The notes: generated by a model from the letters alone, not told the origin. A stretch of DNA of 64,000 nt from Stomorhina lunata (GCA_933228675.1 OW121742.1:17190489-17254488); one strand, 5' to 3'. Positions 11,371 through 25,681 are shown, counted from the stretch's first letter. Translations and numbers: made by a program.

Positions 11371-12794
11371 TCTGTATCTTATTTATTCCCAGTGACAATC
11401 TTTCTTTTTAGTATTCTTTTTATTTTTACATTAATTTTTAGGTTCGATTTAAAATTTGAATATCGAACTAGGTCACGTTTATTTTAGAAATTAGCTCCTT
11501 CGTCATATGTAAATCTGTCCATAATCCTAAAATAAAGCCTAAGAAAAGGGGTGGGGGAGGGGAAAGCAAACTAATAATTTGATTAACTTTGTAATAAAAG
11601 TATTCATAAAGTCAACCAAGGAATAATAAGGGTATAAAGTCATTTGAAATTCTTAAAGTCACGTTTGTCAAATAACAATGAATGCGCGATACTTCTATAC
11701 TCCTTTGATGTTGTTTGTGCTCCTGCATTAAACTCAGAAACAACAAATAAAAACGTAATACATTCATATGAATATCCTGCTCATATATGTATATTACAAG
11801 ACACATACTTGCACACATTTCCATAAAATACCATTTCCGTTTCCTCACACTTTTACTTTAAAAGATATAAAAACATTTACAAGGTTATTTGCATACACAG
11901 ATATACAAAATATGTACATATGTGGATGTACAAATGTACAAACGTGTTGGTATGAATAATAGAAAGTGATTTTTGGGGAGATGTCTAAAATCTTTGTTTG
12001 TCTTTTATTCCAAAAGGATTTCCTTACTTTATAAATATGACTTTCAAGGCTCTCGTGTGTATGGGTGTCAACCTATCGGAGTGTTTGCATATGCGTGTGT
12101 GATGTTTTGTATGTGTTTTTCATTTACACTAATATGCAACACACTTATATTAAAGCTTTGCTCAGTATTCTGCTCTATTTCCTGTTCCTCTTCTTCAAAT
12201 CTTATGGCGCTGTTCTTTTTTTTTTATTTGTGTTTTTTTTTAATTTTTAAGAAAAACTCTGTCATTCAAAATTTTCGCTTTTACACAGTCACTTCAAACA
12301 TTATCATATTTCACACTTCAAATATGATTTTTGATTAAAATTTTATGCTGAAACAAAAATATGAAAATTTTCTAATAAAAAATTTAGAGAAATCTCTGCA
12401 AAAAGTTTTTTTGTCACTAACGTTTAAAGTTAATTAATGTTTTACACGTGTTTCGTTTGTTTGTACTAGTCAAAAGATGAGCAGGAGCCGGAGGAAAGAA
12501 AACGTTTGCCTGCCAACAAACATTTGATATTATTCAGATTTTATTTCTGTTTACAACATTTTTCATTAAGTTTTTAGTTATTTACATCCAGAAATGAGCT
12601 TACAGGGAAAACGTTCAGTTGTTAAACAAACAAAATGGAATTCATTTTGGATATGAAAATCTGTAGAATTCTGCTCATTTGAATCAGAGGAAATAATATC
12701 TTTACCCCCAAAAACTGTCATAAAGTTATTAATCAAAATGCGTAAATGTGACGTTTAAGCTCGTTTCAAACACCAGGTTTACATTTCAGCCTAA
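11371..12794 (+). other. Intron sequence between arrays C and D
   Basis: Non-repetitive AT-rich intron DNA. Open frames here (for example 11973-12338) have no recognisable domain and simple Phe/Ser-rich composition, so no gene is called. Confidence 0.5.
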
Positions 12795-13655
12795 AAATAT
12801 GCCACAAAAATTTTCTTTAAAAAGTAAAGTTTTAAAAAATTTCCTGTAGAATTTTCTTTAAAAGTAAATTTTTGAAAAATTTCCTATAAAAAGTAAATTT
12901 TTGAAAAAATTCCTATAAAAAGTAAATTTTTAAAAAATTTCCTATAAAAAGTAAATTTTTGAAAAAATTCCTATAAAAAGTAAATTTTTAAAAAATTTCC
13001 TATAAAAAGTAAATTTTTGAAAAATTTCCTATAAAAAGTAATTTTTTGAAAATTTTCCTATAAAAAGTAAATTTTTGAAAAATTTCCTATCAAAAGTAAT
13101 TTTTTGAAAAATTTCCTATAAAAAGTAAATTTTTAATAAAAGTTCCTAAAAAAAGTAAATTTTTGAAAAATTTCCTATAAAAAGAAAATTTTTGAAAAAT
13201 TTCCTATAAAAAGAAAATTTTTGAAAAATTTCCTATAAAAAGAAAATTTTTGAAAAATTTCCTATAAAAAGAAAATTTTTGAAAAATTTCCTATAAAAAG
13301 AAAATTTTTGAAAAATTTCCTTTAAAAATAAATTTTTGAAAAATTTCCTATAAAAAGTAAATTTTTAAAAAATTGGCTATAAAAAGTAAATTTTTGAAAA
13401 ATTTCCTATAAAAAGTAAATTTTAGAAAAATTTGCTATAAAAAGTAAATTATTGAAAAATTTTCTATAAAAAGTAAATTTTTGAAAAATTTCCTATCAAA
13501 AGTAAATTTTTGAAGAATTTCCTATCAAAAGTAAATTTTTTAAGAATTTCCTATCAAAAGTAAATTTTTGAAAAATTTGCTATAAAAAGTAACTTTTTGA
13601 AAAATTTCCTATAAAAAGTAAATTTTTGGAAAATTTCCTATGAAAAGTAGATTTT
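12795..13655. repeat. Tandem repeat array D (29 bp unit)
   Basis: About 30 head-to-tail copies of a 29 bp unit: AAATTTTTGAAAAATTT followed by CCTATAAAAAGT. Late copies vary at the CCTATAAAAAG/CCTATCAAAAG position. Sharply bounded, inside the Phactr intron. Confidence 0.9.
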
Positions 13656-14939
13656 GGATTTTTAAATTTCCCATGTACTTTCCGTAATAATAAAGCCTGT
13701 TTGCATCTTAAATGATTATTTAAGTAAATTTGCTTAACTAATAAAGCTAAAGAAAATTCGTAGAAAATTTCGAAGAAAATTTATCGAAAAAAAAAAAAAC
13801 ATTTCAAATTAGCATTTGGCTAAAGAGAACATTTTCCTATAGGTAGTTAAAAAAAATCATTCTTATTTGAATTACAAATATTCTTGGAACAATTTTTTAA
13901 CAACGAATTGATACATTGAAATACAAAGTTTTAAGTGTCATATTAACATAAACGAACAGGGAAACACATACAGACACATACTAAAAAAAAAAAAAAAAAC
14001 ATTTTTAAAAATGTTTTTTATGATTGTATGCGTAACCCATCATAAGATATTTGTAAGCAGTTGATAAGTGATCAGTTCTTACTAACTGCATCTAGAATAG
14101 CTTCTAGAAACATTCATACATTATAATTATTATTTAAAGTCAATGAAAGGTTCCCTACTAGATTTGAAATGACACTTGCCTAAAATTCATTGTTTTTTTA
14201 TCATGAACCTCCTAAAAGTATGCAAAGAAATTTTCTTTAAAATATTGCAAATTTCATTCAAATGGTATCTAAATTTTAGATAAAAATATTTTCTTTTTAA
14301 TCTGGAACCAAATTACGACATTCAAGCTAATCAAATTCTAAGAATATTTAAACAAATTATGTTGCATACTCTTAGGTTTCTTGAAATAATAAATAATTTA
14401 TTATGCTAGACAAGTCTGTTCATTCATTAAAATATCTGGGGATATAAATACATATCTTAAAATCGTTTAATTAAATTTATTGTCCTAATTGAGCATTCTA
14501 CTCATAAATTATTAACTTGATGAAAAAAAAGCTTTTGGAGCCTCCTAAAAATAGGCTTCACATGGTATTTTAAAAAGTAATTTCTGCAAAAATATTTGCT
14601 GGGTTCTGTTAACATTTTTGTGAACACGTGTCTCCCCATGTTAAGAAGCTGTATTATGGAGATAAGTTTCAGTTTTTTTTATTGTAGTTGTCTATTCTAT
14701 TCTTGGTTCTTTTGTAAATGAAGACGTGTGCTGCATATACAACATAAACATAATATTTGTTCCAAATACACACGCTCCAAAACTCTCTAATACTCATGCA
14801 AATGAATGAACAAACTCATAGGTTATAAAAATTGTCTGCATACTTTAAGGCGTAATTGAAAAAGAGCTCATGATGCCAATTATAAAAAAATAGTTATAAA
14901 AAATATTGACCAAAACTAACAATGAAACAAAAATGAATT
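13656..14939 (+). other. Intron sequence between arrays D and E
   Basis: No gene or RNA recognised. Contains CTAAAAGTATGC (14212 region), GCATACTCTTAGG (14364) and GCATACTTTAAGG (14838), members of the dispersed motif set. Confidence 0.5.
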
Positions 14940-16765
14940 TATCAAGAAAAATATTTTCTATAAAATTTTCTATAGAACAATTTTTCTAACCAAAAATTTT
15001 CTATCGAAAAATTTTTAGAATGAAAAAGTATCTATTGAACAAATTTTCTGCATGAAAAAAAAAATGTAAGCATTTTTGCTGCAAAAAAATTTCTATGGAA
15101 GAAAGAAATATTTTTTGTAAAGAAAAATTTTTATAACGAAAAAAATATTTTTCTAAAGGAACCAAAATTTTCGACAAAATTTGGTCAAATTTTTAAAACT
15201 AAAAATTTTTATAAAGAAAAAATTCTAGAAAAAATTTTATAAAGAAAAATTTTTTAACGAAAATTTCTATAGAAAATTTTTTATAACAAAAAATTTTCTA
15301 TAGAAAAATTTTTATAATGAATAATTTTCAAAACAAAAAATTTTCTATAAAAACATTTCATAACGAAAAAATTCTATAGAAAAAATTTTATAACGAAAAA
15401 TTTTTTATAGAAAAATTTTTATAACGAAAAATTTTCTATAGAAAAGTTTTTATAACGAAAAATTTTCTATAGAAAAATTTTTATAACGAAAAATGTTTAT
15501 AACGAAAAACTTTCTATCGAAAAATGTTTATAACAAAAAATTTTCTATAGAAAAATTTTTATAACAAAAAATTTTCTATAGAAAAATTTTTATAACGAAA
15601 AATTTTCTATAGAAAAATTTTTATAACGAAAAATTTTCTATAGAAAAATTTTTATAACAAAAAATTTTGCATAGAAAAATTTTTATAACGAAAAATTTTG
15701 TATAGAAAAATTTTTATAACGAAAAAATTTGTATAGAAAAATTTTTATAACGAAATATTTTGTATAGAAAAATTTTTATAACGAAAAATTTTACACAGAA
15801 AAATTTTTATAAAAAAATTTTCTATAGAAAAATGTTTTAAACGAAAAATTTTCTAAAGAAAAATTTTTATAACGAAAAATTTTCTAAGAAAAATTTTTAT
15901 AACGAAAAATTTTTTAAGAAAAATTTTTATAACGAAAAATTTTCTATAGAAAAAATTTTATAACGAAAAATTTTCTATCGAAAAATTTTTAAACCGAAAA
16001 ATTTTGTATAGTAAAATTTGTATAACGATAAATTTTTTATACAAAAATTTTTATAACGAAAAATTTTCTTTAGAAAAATTTTTATAACGAAAAATTTTCT
16101 TTAGAAAAATTTTTATAACGAAAAATTTTTATAATGAAAAATTTTGTATAGAAAAAATTTTATAACGAAAAATTTTCTATAGAAAAATTTTTATAACGAA
16201 AGATTTTCTATAGAAATAATATATAGAACAACTTTTATAACAAAAAATTTTCTACAGAAAAATTTTAATAACGAAAAATTTTCTATAGAATAATTTTTAT
16301 AAAATTTTCTATATAAAAATTTTTATAGAAAAAAAAAATTATCTCGAAAAATTTTCAGAAAAATTTTATGAAAAAAAATTTTGTATAAAAAAATGTTTAT
16401 AACGAAAAATTTTCTATCGAAAAATTTGTATATAGAAAAATTTATTAGCTTAAAATTTTCTTTAGAAAAAATATTATAACTAAAAATTTTCTATGGAAAA
16501 AATTTTATAACGAAAAATTTTTATAACAAAAAATTTTCTATAGAAAAATTTTTATAACGAAAAATTTTCTATAGAAAAATATTTATAATGAAAAATTTTC
16601 TATAAAAAAATTTTATGAACAACAATTTTTTATAGAAAAATTTTTATAATAAAAATTTTATTAAAGTAAAGTTTTGTAAAAAAAAAATTTAAAGAAAAAT
16701 TGTCTATAAAGAACAATTTTCTATGAAAAAATTTTCATAACAAAACTTTATACAGAATTTTTTTT
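14940..16765. repeat. Tandem repeat array E (31 bp unit, ATAACG linker)
   Basis: Unit of 31 bp: ATAACG, A5, T4, CTATAG, A5, T5. It is most regular at 15390-15780 and 15840-16220, with degenerate edges. Same skeleton as arrays F, G and L but with a different linker hexamer. Confidence 0.9.
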
Positions 16766-19194
16766 TTTGTTATTTTCTTACATCAAAAAAATTATGTATA
16801 AGAGATCTTAATATATTTCTTTGTGATTTTGATGAAAATTGTATTGCATACTTTTAGGATTCAAGCTAATTATTAGAGTAGAGTAAATCCATTCTTTCTT
16901 TTAACTTTCGATATTCTATTTTTACTTTCTAGTTCCTACATATTAACATTTCCTAATCTTAATATTGCCACTTATGCCCTTTTTTAACCCGCTACAAAAA
17001 AACTTTTCTAGTGTATATCTACAACTTTCTTCATGAATAATCCTGCCAGTAGGTGCATTATTGTGCAAGAAACTATTTTTTGGATTATTTTTAATTCTCT
17101 AACTTGTTTATTTTTATATCGCTTTATATCGTTTTTGCAAAAATACAATAAAATTCTACATTTATTGGCATTGCATGTAGTAGTATCGTTGCATTGTTAA
17201 AGTCTCAGTAGAAGTTATTTTCGTGACAATCGCGTCTGGTGTTTAGCATTGAGAATTACAGGTTGCATACTTTTGGGGGGAGGAAAAGATATTTGTACAA
17301 TTTGTTAGAGATAAATATGTAATAAAAATTAGTAATAATAATATCATATACAGGTATGAAAAAAAAACATTTGCAGTTATATTAAAATCAAGGTCATCAA
17401 GGTTGTATTCAATAGGAATAATAAATAGACAAATTTTAATTTATGAGGCACATTTTTAAGAGATGTAAAATTATTCATATTTTTATTAACAAATTTAGAA
17501 ATAGAACACTTTAAAAAACAAAAATTTACAAATACTAAACAAACTTATTTATTTCCAATCTCCTTAAAGTATACTACATAGTTTTCTTTGTAATCTTTAT
17601 TATTTCGATTTAAATTGATTAAGAAAATTTTTCTCCAGAAGAAATCTATAGGGCAATTGAAACATGAAACAAATTGAATTCTGTGATATTCAATTGTATA
17701 ATATCATATTGCATACTTTTAGATGGCTTTCTTAAATTTCCCGAAATAATTTAATATTGATTTGTTATTAAAAAAAAAACTATAATAATTAAAATCTTTT
17801 TTAAAATATTCCATAAAATTTCGCTTAAACAAATAAATTCGAATAATAATATTAGACATTGTGTTGGAAAGTGTAACTAACTAAGTCCTCTTAAATCCTA
17901 CTACCACTTAGTACAACAGACACGAGTGACATATTCTCATATTTTCAATATCTGGAAACAGAAAATATGAATCGTCTCATTGTAATTTATCACGCACATC
18001 CTTTTGTTTCAAAACTGGTAACAATAATAATAGAATTCTGAAGTGAAATCTTTCATTTTCGAACTAATGCTAGGGTAAAATCAAAGCAGATGTGTCCTGG
18101 TAACGAGATGGGTTTTAAAAGAAAGACATTTTTTAATAATCGAAAGCCTAGAAGTATGCTACAATATAAAGCCTAAAAGTATGCAATATAATATTCTTGA
18201 TAACTCTTTTTTCGGCATTTGAAAAGAATAGAATTTTGGATTATATTCCCGCACTCGGTTTTTATCGAATTAATGACTTTTTATAGAAATTTTTGTAGCA
18301 AACTCTTCATTTTTCACTATAGTAAAGTATGAAATGAATCACAAGTTTAAACATACCTGTATGTGACGGAAATTGATCGTTTTCCATCACACTTCAGATA
18401 ATCTAGAAAATCTTAAAACCATTCAACAAAGATTATCACGAAATATCGTCGATTTCTATAATTGGATAAAGAAGAGGATGAACGATATCGGTTTTCGAAA
18501 AATGTGTTGCATATTTTTGGGGGATTTTAAAAAAGCTTTTAATTTTAACATAGTTAATAATGTAATTTTTTAATATATATATTACAACCAGATAACCTGT
18601 AAAAAATACTTCATAGAAGATTTTTCAAACTAACCTCGCTATCATCTCGTCAAGTATATAGAGAGAGATAGATACTTATACATTAACTGTTACAATAAAT
18701 TTCTAAGTAGCAAAATACTGCCATACTTTTGCAAACATATTCGAAAGCATCAACTTAAGTCGTGACTACCACCACCAGAATCATCTTCTTCATTATAATT
18801 TTAAACATCCTTTTTTCTGCTTACAAGGACATATTAATAATCATCGGATATTGTTGAGAGAAAAACAAGCTGCAAAAAAAATCCTCCAAATTCTCGAAAT
18901 AATTGGAAAGAGGATGAAGAGAAATTTGTTTGCATTAAAAAATTTTTGTATTCCTTTAAATTTATGAAATCTTGTTGAGCTCTAGTCCTAGTGATGCTGC
19001 GGCCCAAAAAAAATATTATAGCTAATAATTTTGAATTTGCACGAGGAGCAGAATATTAATGAGCTATTTCTTTTTCGCTGAAATAATTAAGATTTACAGC
19101 AGACTTTGTTAAGTAAACTAAATATGTTATTAAATGTATGAAAAAGAAAATTTTAATTAGGAACTATGATACTCGAATAGTAAACGAAAGGTTA
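16766..19194 (+). other. Intron sequence between arrays E and F
   Basis: AT-rich, no coding exon recognised. It carries a cluster of GCATACTTTTAG-like motifs (16846, 17265, 17711, 18146, 18171, 18509). A fragment at about 18356-18390 resembles one arm of the foldback at 37560-37765 (GTATGTGACGGAAATTGATC). Confidence 0.5.
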
Positions 19195-21935
19195 AGCAAA
19201 ATAATTTTTAACATACAAATTTTTTGTAGAATGTTTTTAAATATCAAAATTATTCTATATAAAATTTTTTGATATAAAAAATTTTTCTATAGAATATTTT
19301 TCAATGTGAAAATTTTTCGTAAAAAAAATTTTTCTATAGAAAATTTTTCTTTGAAAAATGTTTCGATAAAAAAATTTTTCTATGAAAAATTTTTCCATAA
19401 AAATTTTTCTATGAAAAATTTTTCATTAAAAATTTTTCTATGAAAAATTTTTCCATAAAAATTTTTCTATGAAAAATTTTTCCATAAAAATTTTTCTATG
19501 AAAAATTTTTCTATGAAAAATTTTTCCATAAAAATTTTTCTATGAAAAACTTTCCATAAAAATTTTTCCATGAAAAATTTTTCCATAAAAATTTTTCTAT
19601 GAAAAATTTTTCCATAAAAATTTTTCGATAATAATTTTTCTATCAAAAATTTTTCTATGAAAAATTTTTCGAAAAAAAAATTTTCTATAGAAAATTTTTT
19701 AATAAAAAAATTTTTTTATAGAAAATTTTTTATTATAAAAATTTTTCATATAGAAAATTTTTCAATATAAAAATATTTCTATAAAAAACTTTTCAATATA
19801 AAAATTTTTCTATTGAAAATTTTTCAACATAAAAACTTTTCTGTAGAAAATTTTTCAATAACTAAATTTTTCTATAGAAAATTTTTAAATATAAAAATTT
19901 TTCTAAAGAAAATTTTTAGAATTTTCGATATAAAATTTTTTCATTAGGAAATTGTTTATATAAAAATTTTTCTAAAGAGAATTTTCAATATAAAAATTTT
20001 TTCTTTAGAGAATTTGTCGATATAAAAATTTTTCTATAGAGAATTTTTCGATATAAATATTTTTCTATAGAGAATTTTTAGAAGAATTTTTTCAAAAATT
20101 TTCAAAAAAAATTTTCATTACAAAAATTTTCTAAAGAAAAATTTTCTATAGAAAATTTTTGGATATAAAAATTTATCTATAGAAAGTTTTTCGATATAAG
20201 CTTTTTTATAGAAAATTTTTCGATATAAAAATTTTCTATAAAAATTTTTTCTTTTGAAAATTTGTCGATATACAAATTTTTCCAAACAAAGTCTTACGAT
20301 ATACAAATTTTTCTTTTTATATTGAAAATTTTTCTATAGAAAATTTTTCGATATAAAAATTTTTCTATAGAAACTTTTCGATATAAAAGTTTTTCGGTAT
20401 AAAAATATTTCATTATAAAAATTTTTCGATATAAAAATTTTTCTATAGAAAATTTTTCGATTTAAAAATTTTTCTATATAAAATATTTTCGACATAAAAA
20501 TTTTTCATTATAAAAATTTTTGATATAGAAATTTTTCGATAGAAAATTTTTCTATACAAAATTTTCAAAATAAAAATTTTTAGATATAAGATTTTTTTAG
20601 AAAGTTTCTCAACGCAAAAATTTGTCTATAGAAAATTTTTCAATATAAAAATTTTTCTATATACAAATTTTTCTACACAAAATTTTCAAATATGTATAAA
20701 AATTTTTCTATAGAAAGTTTTTCAATATAAATTTTTTTTTATACAAAATTTGTCAGTATAAAAATGTTTTCAATAGAAAAAAAAATTTTAACAGAAATTT
20801 TTTTTTTTTGTTTTAAATAACAAAATTTCTTTTTGAATAAAAATTTTTCTATTGAAAATTTTTTTAATAAATAAATTTTTCTAAAGAATATTTTTCGATA
20901 TAAAAATTTTGCTAAAGAACATTTTTCGTCATAAAAATGTTTCTAAAGAAAATTTTTCGATATAAAAATGTTCCTAAAAAAAATTTTTCGGTACACTTTA
21001 AAATTTTTCTATTGAAAATTTTTCAATATAAAACTTTTTCTATAGAAAATTTTTCTATATCAAAATTTTTTTATAGAAAATTGTTCAATATAAAAATTTT
21101 TCTATTTAAAAATTTTTGAATATAAAAATTTTTCTTTACAAAATTTTCCAATATAAAATTTTTTCAATAGATAATTTTTTAATATAAACATTTTTCTGTA
21201 AAAATTTTCTCAACACAAAAATTGTTCTAAAGAGAATTTTTGATATAAAATTTTTTCTTTAGAGAATTTTTCCAAATTAAAATGTTTCTATAAAGAATTT
21301 TTCGATATAAATATTTTCTGAAGATAATTTTTAGATATACAAATATTTTATAGATAATTTTTCAATATTAAAATTTTTCTACACAAAATTTTTAAATAAT
21401 GAAATTTTTCTAAAGAAACATTTTCTATAGAAAGTTTTTCGATATAAAATTTTTCCATAGAAAAATTTTCGATATAAAAATTATACTAGACAAATTTTTT
21501 CTATGAAAAATTTGTCGATATAAAAATTTTTCTATAGAAAATTTTTTGATAAAAAAATTTTTCTATAGAAAATTTTTTGATATAAAAATTTTTCTATAGA
21601 AAATTTTTTCATATAAAAATTTTTCTATAGAAAATTTTTTCATATACAAATTTTTCTATAGAAAATTTTTCGATATAAAAATTTTTCTTTTGATTTTTTG
21701 GTATAAAATTTTTTGTATAATTTTTTTGATATAAAAATTTTTCTATAAAAAATTTTTGATATACAAATTTTTCTATAGATTATTCGATTATAAATTTTTC
21801 TACAGAAAATTTTCCATTTAAAAATTTTTCCATAAGAATTTTTCGATATCAAAATTTTTCTATAGAAATTTTTTCGATATACCAGAAATAATTTCGATAT
21901 AAAAATGTGTCTATAGAAAAAATTTCTGTTTCGAT
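19195..21935. repeat. Tandem repeat array F (29-31 bp units, CGATAT linker)
   Basis: Main unit of 31 bp: T5, CGATAT, A5, T5, CTATAG, A4. A sub-block at 19375-19625 uses a shorter ~29 bp unit with CTATGAAAAATTTTTCCATA. Short FYRK-rich ORFs on either strand are repeat readings. Confidence 0.9.
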
Positions 21936-22489
21936 ATCGATTTAAAATTCTATTAAATTTAGTTATTTGCCTTTAAAATCCTTCACGGAGCATCTGTTGA
22001 AATGTGATGAAATGCTTTTGAACATATTGTGATATATTCCCCATAATTGAATTAAATTACAATTAAATTTTGACAGACTTCAATTTCATGTCGCTCATAT
22101 TAGAGGCGACAATAAAATTTCACTGGCTGCCTTAACTTGTCGTCGGTCTTTGCAATTTGATTATAAATTGTGTGATATTGAAATAATTTCTAAATATTTA
22201 ACTTGAATTCCTGTCAGCTAAAGTGAAGAATAAATAGAATTTTTTTTCAAAGTTTCATAGAAAGGCCAAGAAAGTAAAAATAAGGATGAAGATAAAATGA
22301 ACAAGATTAAAAATTTTTTAATCATCAATTTAAAAACTTGCTTATACTCTTAACTTATGTCTTTCAAACATCAAATAAATTTATAAAATTCGAATTTTTA
22401 ATTTGTACTTGACCTTTTATTCAGTTTCGATAATGCTTTAGAAAATATGAAAACTATTTTAAATCTTTTCGAATATAACCATTCAAAAC
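21936..22489 (+). other. Intron sequence between arrays F and G
   Basis: About 550 bp of ordinary AT-rich intron DNA; nothing recognised. Confidence 0.5.
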
Positions 22490-25065
22490 TCTTTTTATAT
22501 CGAAAAATTTTCTATAGAAAAATGTTTATATCGAAAAATTGTCTATAGAAAAATTTTTGTATCGAAAAATTTTCTATAGAAAAATTTTTGTATCGAAAAA
22601 TTTTCTATAGAAAAATTTTTATATCGAAAAATTTTCTATAGAAAAATTTTTATATCGAAAAATTTTCTATAGAAAAATTTTTATACTGAAAAATTTTCTA
22701 TAGAAAAATGTTTATATCGAAAAATTTTCTATAGAAAAATTTTTAAATCGAAAAATTTGATATAGAAAAATTTTTATATCGAAAAATTTGATATAGAAAA
22801 ATTTTTATATCGAAAAATTTTCTATAGAAAAATTTTTATATCGAAAAATTTTCTATAGAAAAATTTTTATACTGAAAAATTTTCTATAGAAAAATGTTTA
22901 TATCGAAAAATTTTCTATAGAAAAATTTTTAAATCGAAAAATTTGATATAGAAAAATTTTTATATCGAAAAATTTTCTATAGAAAAATTTTTATATCGAA
23001 AAATTTTCTATAGAAAAATTTTTATATCAAAAAATTTTCTATAGAAAAATTTTTATATCGAAAAATTTTCTATAGAAAAATTTTTATATCGAAAAATTTT
23101 CTATAGAAAAATTTTTATATCGAAAAATTTTCCATAGAAAAATTTTTATATCGAACAATTTTCTATAGAAAAATTTTTATATCGAAAAATTTTCTATAGA
23201 AAAATTTTTATATCGAAAAATTTTCTATAGAAAAATTTTTATATCGAAAAATTTTCTATAGAAAAATTTTTATATCGAAAAATTTTCTATAGAAAAATTT
23301 TTATATCGAAAAATTTTCTATAGAAAAATTTTTTATAGAAAAACTTTTATTCTGTAGAAAAGTTTTTATATCGAGAAATTATCTATAGAAAAATTTGTGC
23401 ATCGAAAATTTTTCTATCGACAAATTTTATATCTAAAAATTTTGTTTGAAAAAAATTTTATATAGAAAAATTTTATTTAAAAAAACTTTTTATCGAAAAA
23501 TTTTATTTAAAAAAACTTTTTAAAAAACATTTTTATACCGAAAAATTTTCTATAAAAAATATTTTTATAAAGAAAAATTTTATATCGAAAATTTAGAAAA
23601 ATTTTTATATCGAAAAATTTTTGTATCTAAAAATTTTCTTTTGAAAAATTTTTTATTAAAAATTTGTATATTAAAAATTTTACTATAGAAAAATTTTTAT
23701 ATTGAAAAATTTTGTATGGAATAATTTTGATATTGTAAAATTTTCTATAGAAAAATTCTCTTTAGAAAAATATTTATATCGAAAAATTCTAATAGAAATT
23801 TTTTTATAGCGAAAATTTCTCTAAAGAAAAAAAATTATATCGAAAATTCTCTTTAGAAAAATGTTTATATCGAAAAACTTTCTATTCTCTAAAGAAAAAA
23901 ATTTTATATAGAAAATTTTCAATAGAAAAAATTTTATATTGAAATTTTTTTATAGAAAACTTTTTATAATTAAAAATTTTCTGTAGAAAAACTTTTAATA
24001 TTAAAAAATTTTGTATAGAAAAATTGTAAATAAACAAAATTTTTATATTTAAAAATTTTCTCGAGAAAAATTTTGATATTTAAAAATTTTCTAAAGAAAA
24101 ACATTTTATTTTGAAAAATTTCGTATAGAATAAATTTTATATTGAAAAATTGTTAATAAAAGAATTTCTATATTTGAAAATTTTTTATAGAAAAATTTTT
24201 AAATTGAAAATTTTTTTATATTTTTTATATTAAAAAATTTTCTATAGAAAAAATTTTTATATTAAAAAATTTTCTATAGAAAAAATTTTTATATTAAAAA
24301 ATTTTGTATAGTCAAATTTGAATATTGAAAAAATGTCTATAGAAAAATTTGAAAATTTTCTTTAGAAAAATTTTCATATTGAAAATTTTTGGTTTCGAAG
24401 CATTTTTGTATCGAAAAATTTTCCATAGAAAAATTTTTATATATTATTTATATTGAAAAATTTTGTATAGAAAAATTTTGATATTAAAAAACTTTCTATA
24501 AAAAAATTCATATTAAAAAACTTTCTACAAAAAATTTTTATATTAAAAATTATTTTGCTAAATCTTTCATTTTGTATTCGAATTTTCTATAAAATTTTCT
24601 ATAGAAAATTTTTAATTCAAAATTTTTATATCAAAGCAATTTCTATAGAATATAAAATTTTGAATAAAAAAAATGTTTATTTAAAAAAAAAAATTTTATA
24701 ACTAAAATTTTTCTATAGAGAAGTTTTTACCTCGAAAAATTTGTTATAAAAAAGTTTTTAACTTAAAAAAATTGTCTATAATTTTTATGTAGAAAAGATT
24801 TATATTGAAAAAATTTCTATAGACAAATCTTTATATCGAAAAATTCTATAATTTATATCAAAAAATTTTCTGAAGTTTTCTATAAAAAAAAAAAATTTAT
24901 ATCGAAAAATTTTCTATAGAAAGTTTTAAAATGGAAAAATTATATATAAAAGGTTGTTATATGTAAAATTTTAATAGAAAAATTTTTTGTATCGAAAAAT
25001 TTAGATAAAAAACGTGTAATCGAAAATTTCGACAAATTATATAGAAAATCGACAAAAACTATATA
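22490..25065. repeat. Tandem repeat array G (31 bp unit, TATCG linker)
   Basis: Unit of 31 bp: TATCG, A5, T4, CTATAG, A5, T5, A. Nearly homogeneous at 22500-23340, decaying towards 25065. A multi-unit block is repeated at an offset of 186 bp, which is six units (22685 and 22871). Confidence 0.9.
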
Positions 25066-25337
25066 ATATTTGTTATTTTATTGCATGCCTGCTCGATTAA
25101 GCTCCCCTAGATTCTTATTTTTTTTTTCACAATTATGTAAAGCAAAAATAAATCATCTATTACACAATTCCTGGAAAATACCTTTAACATTAAATAAGTG
25201 AAGTACTTACACCACCAGTGTCCCATAATTACCTTTAACACTTTACAAAGAGGAAACAATTTTTAATATTTAAATTCCGTTTTTTTTTATTTCCTCTTGC
25301 TTTCTTTCTGCCGCTGACAACTTAAATTCAACAGTAG

Positions 25338-25681
25338 GCAACAGATGTTTAACATTAATCTGCCATGTACCATGGAGAACAAGGAGAATGCACGGCCATA
25401 TGTGATACGGGAGACAAGTAGTGATAGCAGTGATGATGAATCACGTGTACTCTATCGTGATGATGATACATCGCGTCAAGCCAAAATAGCGCGCAAAGAA
25501 TCGTTATCACTGAAATTGCAATTGCGTCCTGACAAACAGGATCTAATCAATCGCAATATTTTGCATCCGGTTAATGATAATGAAATCAAGGAGAGCAAAG
25601 AGGCCATTGGGGCGAGATTAATAAGACGTTTATCGATGCGGCCAACAGCTGATGAATTGGTGGAACGTAATATTTTAAAGA
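25338..25681 (+). CDS. Phactr exon encoding two RPEL motifs
   Basis: Coding exon with two RPEL repeats, the G-actin-binding motifs of the Phactr and MRTF families. One is around LQLRPDKQDLINRNIL and the next is RLSMRPTADELVERNIL at the exon end. Upstream is an acidic, serine-rich leader (ETSSDSSDDESRV) with KENARPYVIRE. The acceptor is a NAGNAG-like CAGTAGG: use of 25335 or 25338 keeps frame with the phase-2 exon ending 4072 and differs by one residue, whereas the CAG directly before the ATG at 25345 would be out of phase. The donor is A|GTAAGT at 25682, phase 1. The Met at 25345 is internal unless a promoter exists here. The protein would bind monomeric actin and regulate protein phosphatase 1. 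Confidence 0.9.

Noticed and set aside
11973..12338. 121-aa plus-strand frame in the large Phactr intron
   Set aside because: No recognisable domain or homology pattern; flanked by simple sequence.
17338..17365. ATACAGGTATGA as a recursive splice site in the 20.7 kb intron
   Set aside because: AG|GTATG is present but there is no pyrimidine tract upstream.
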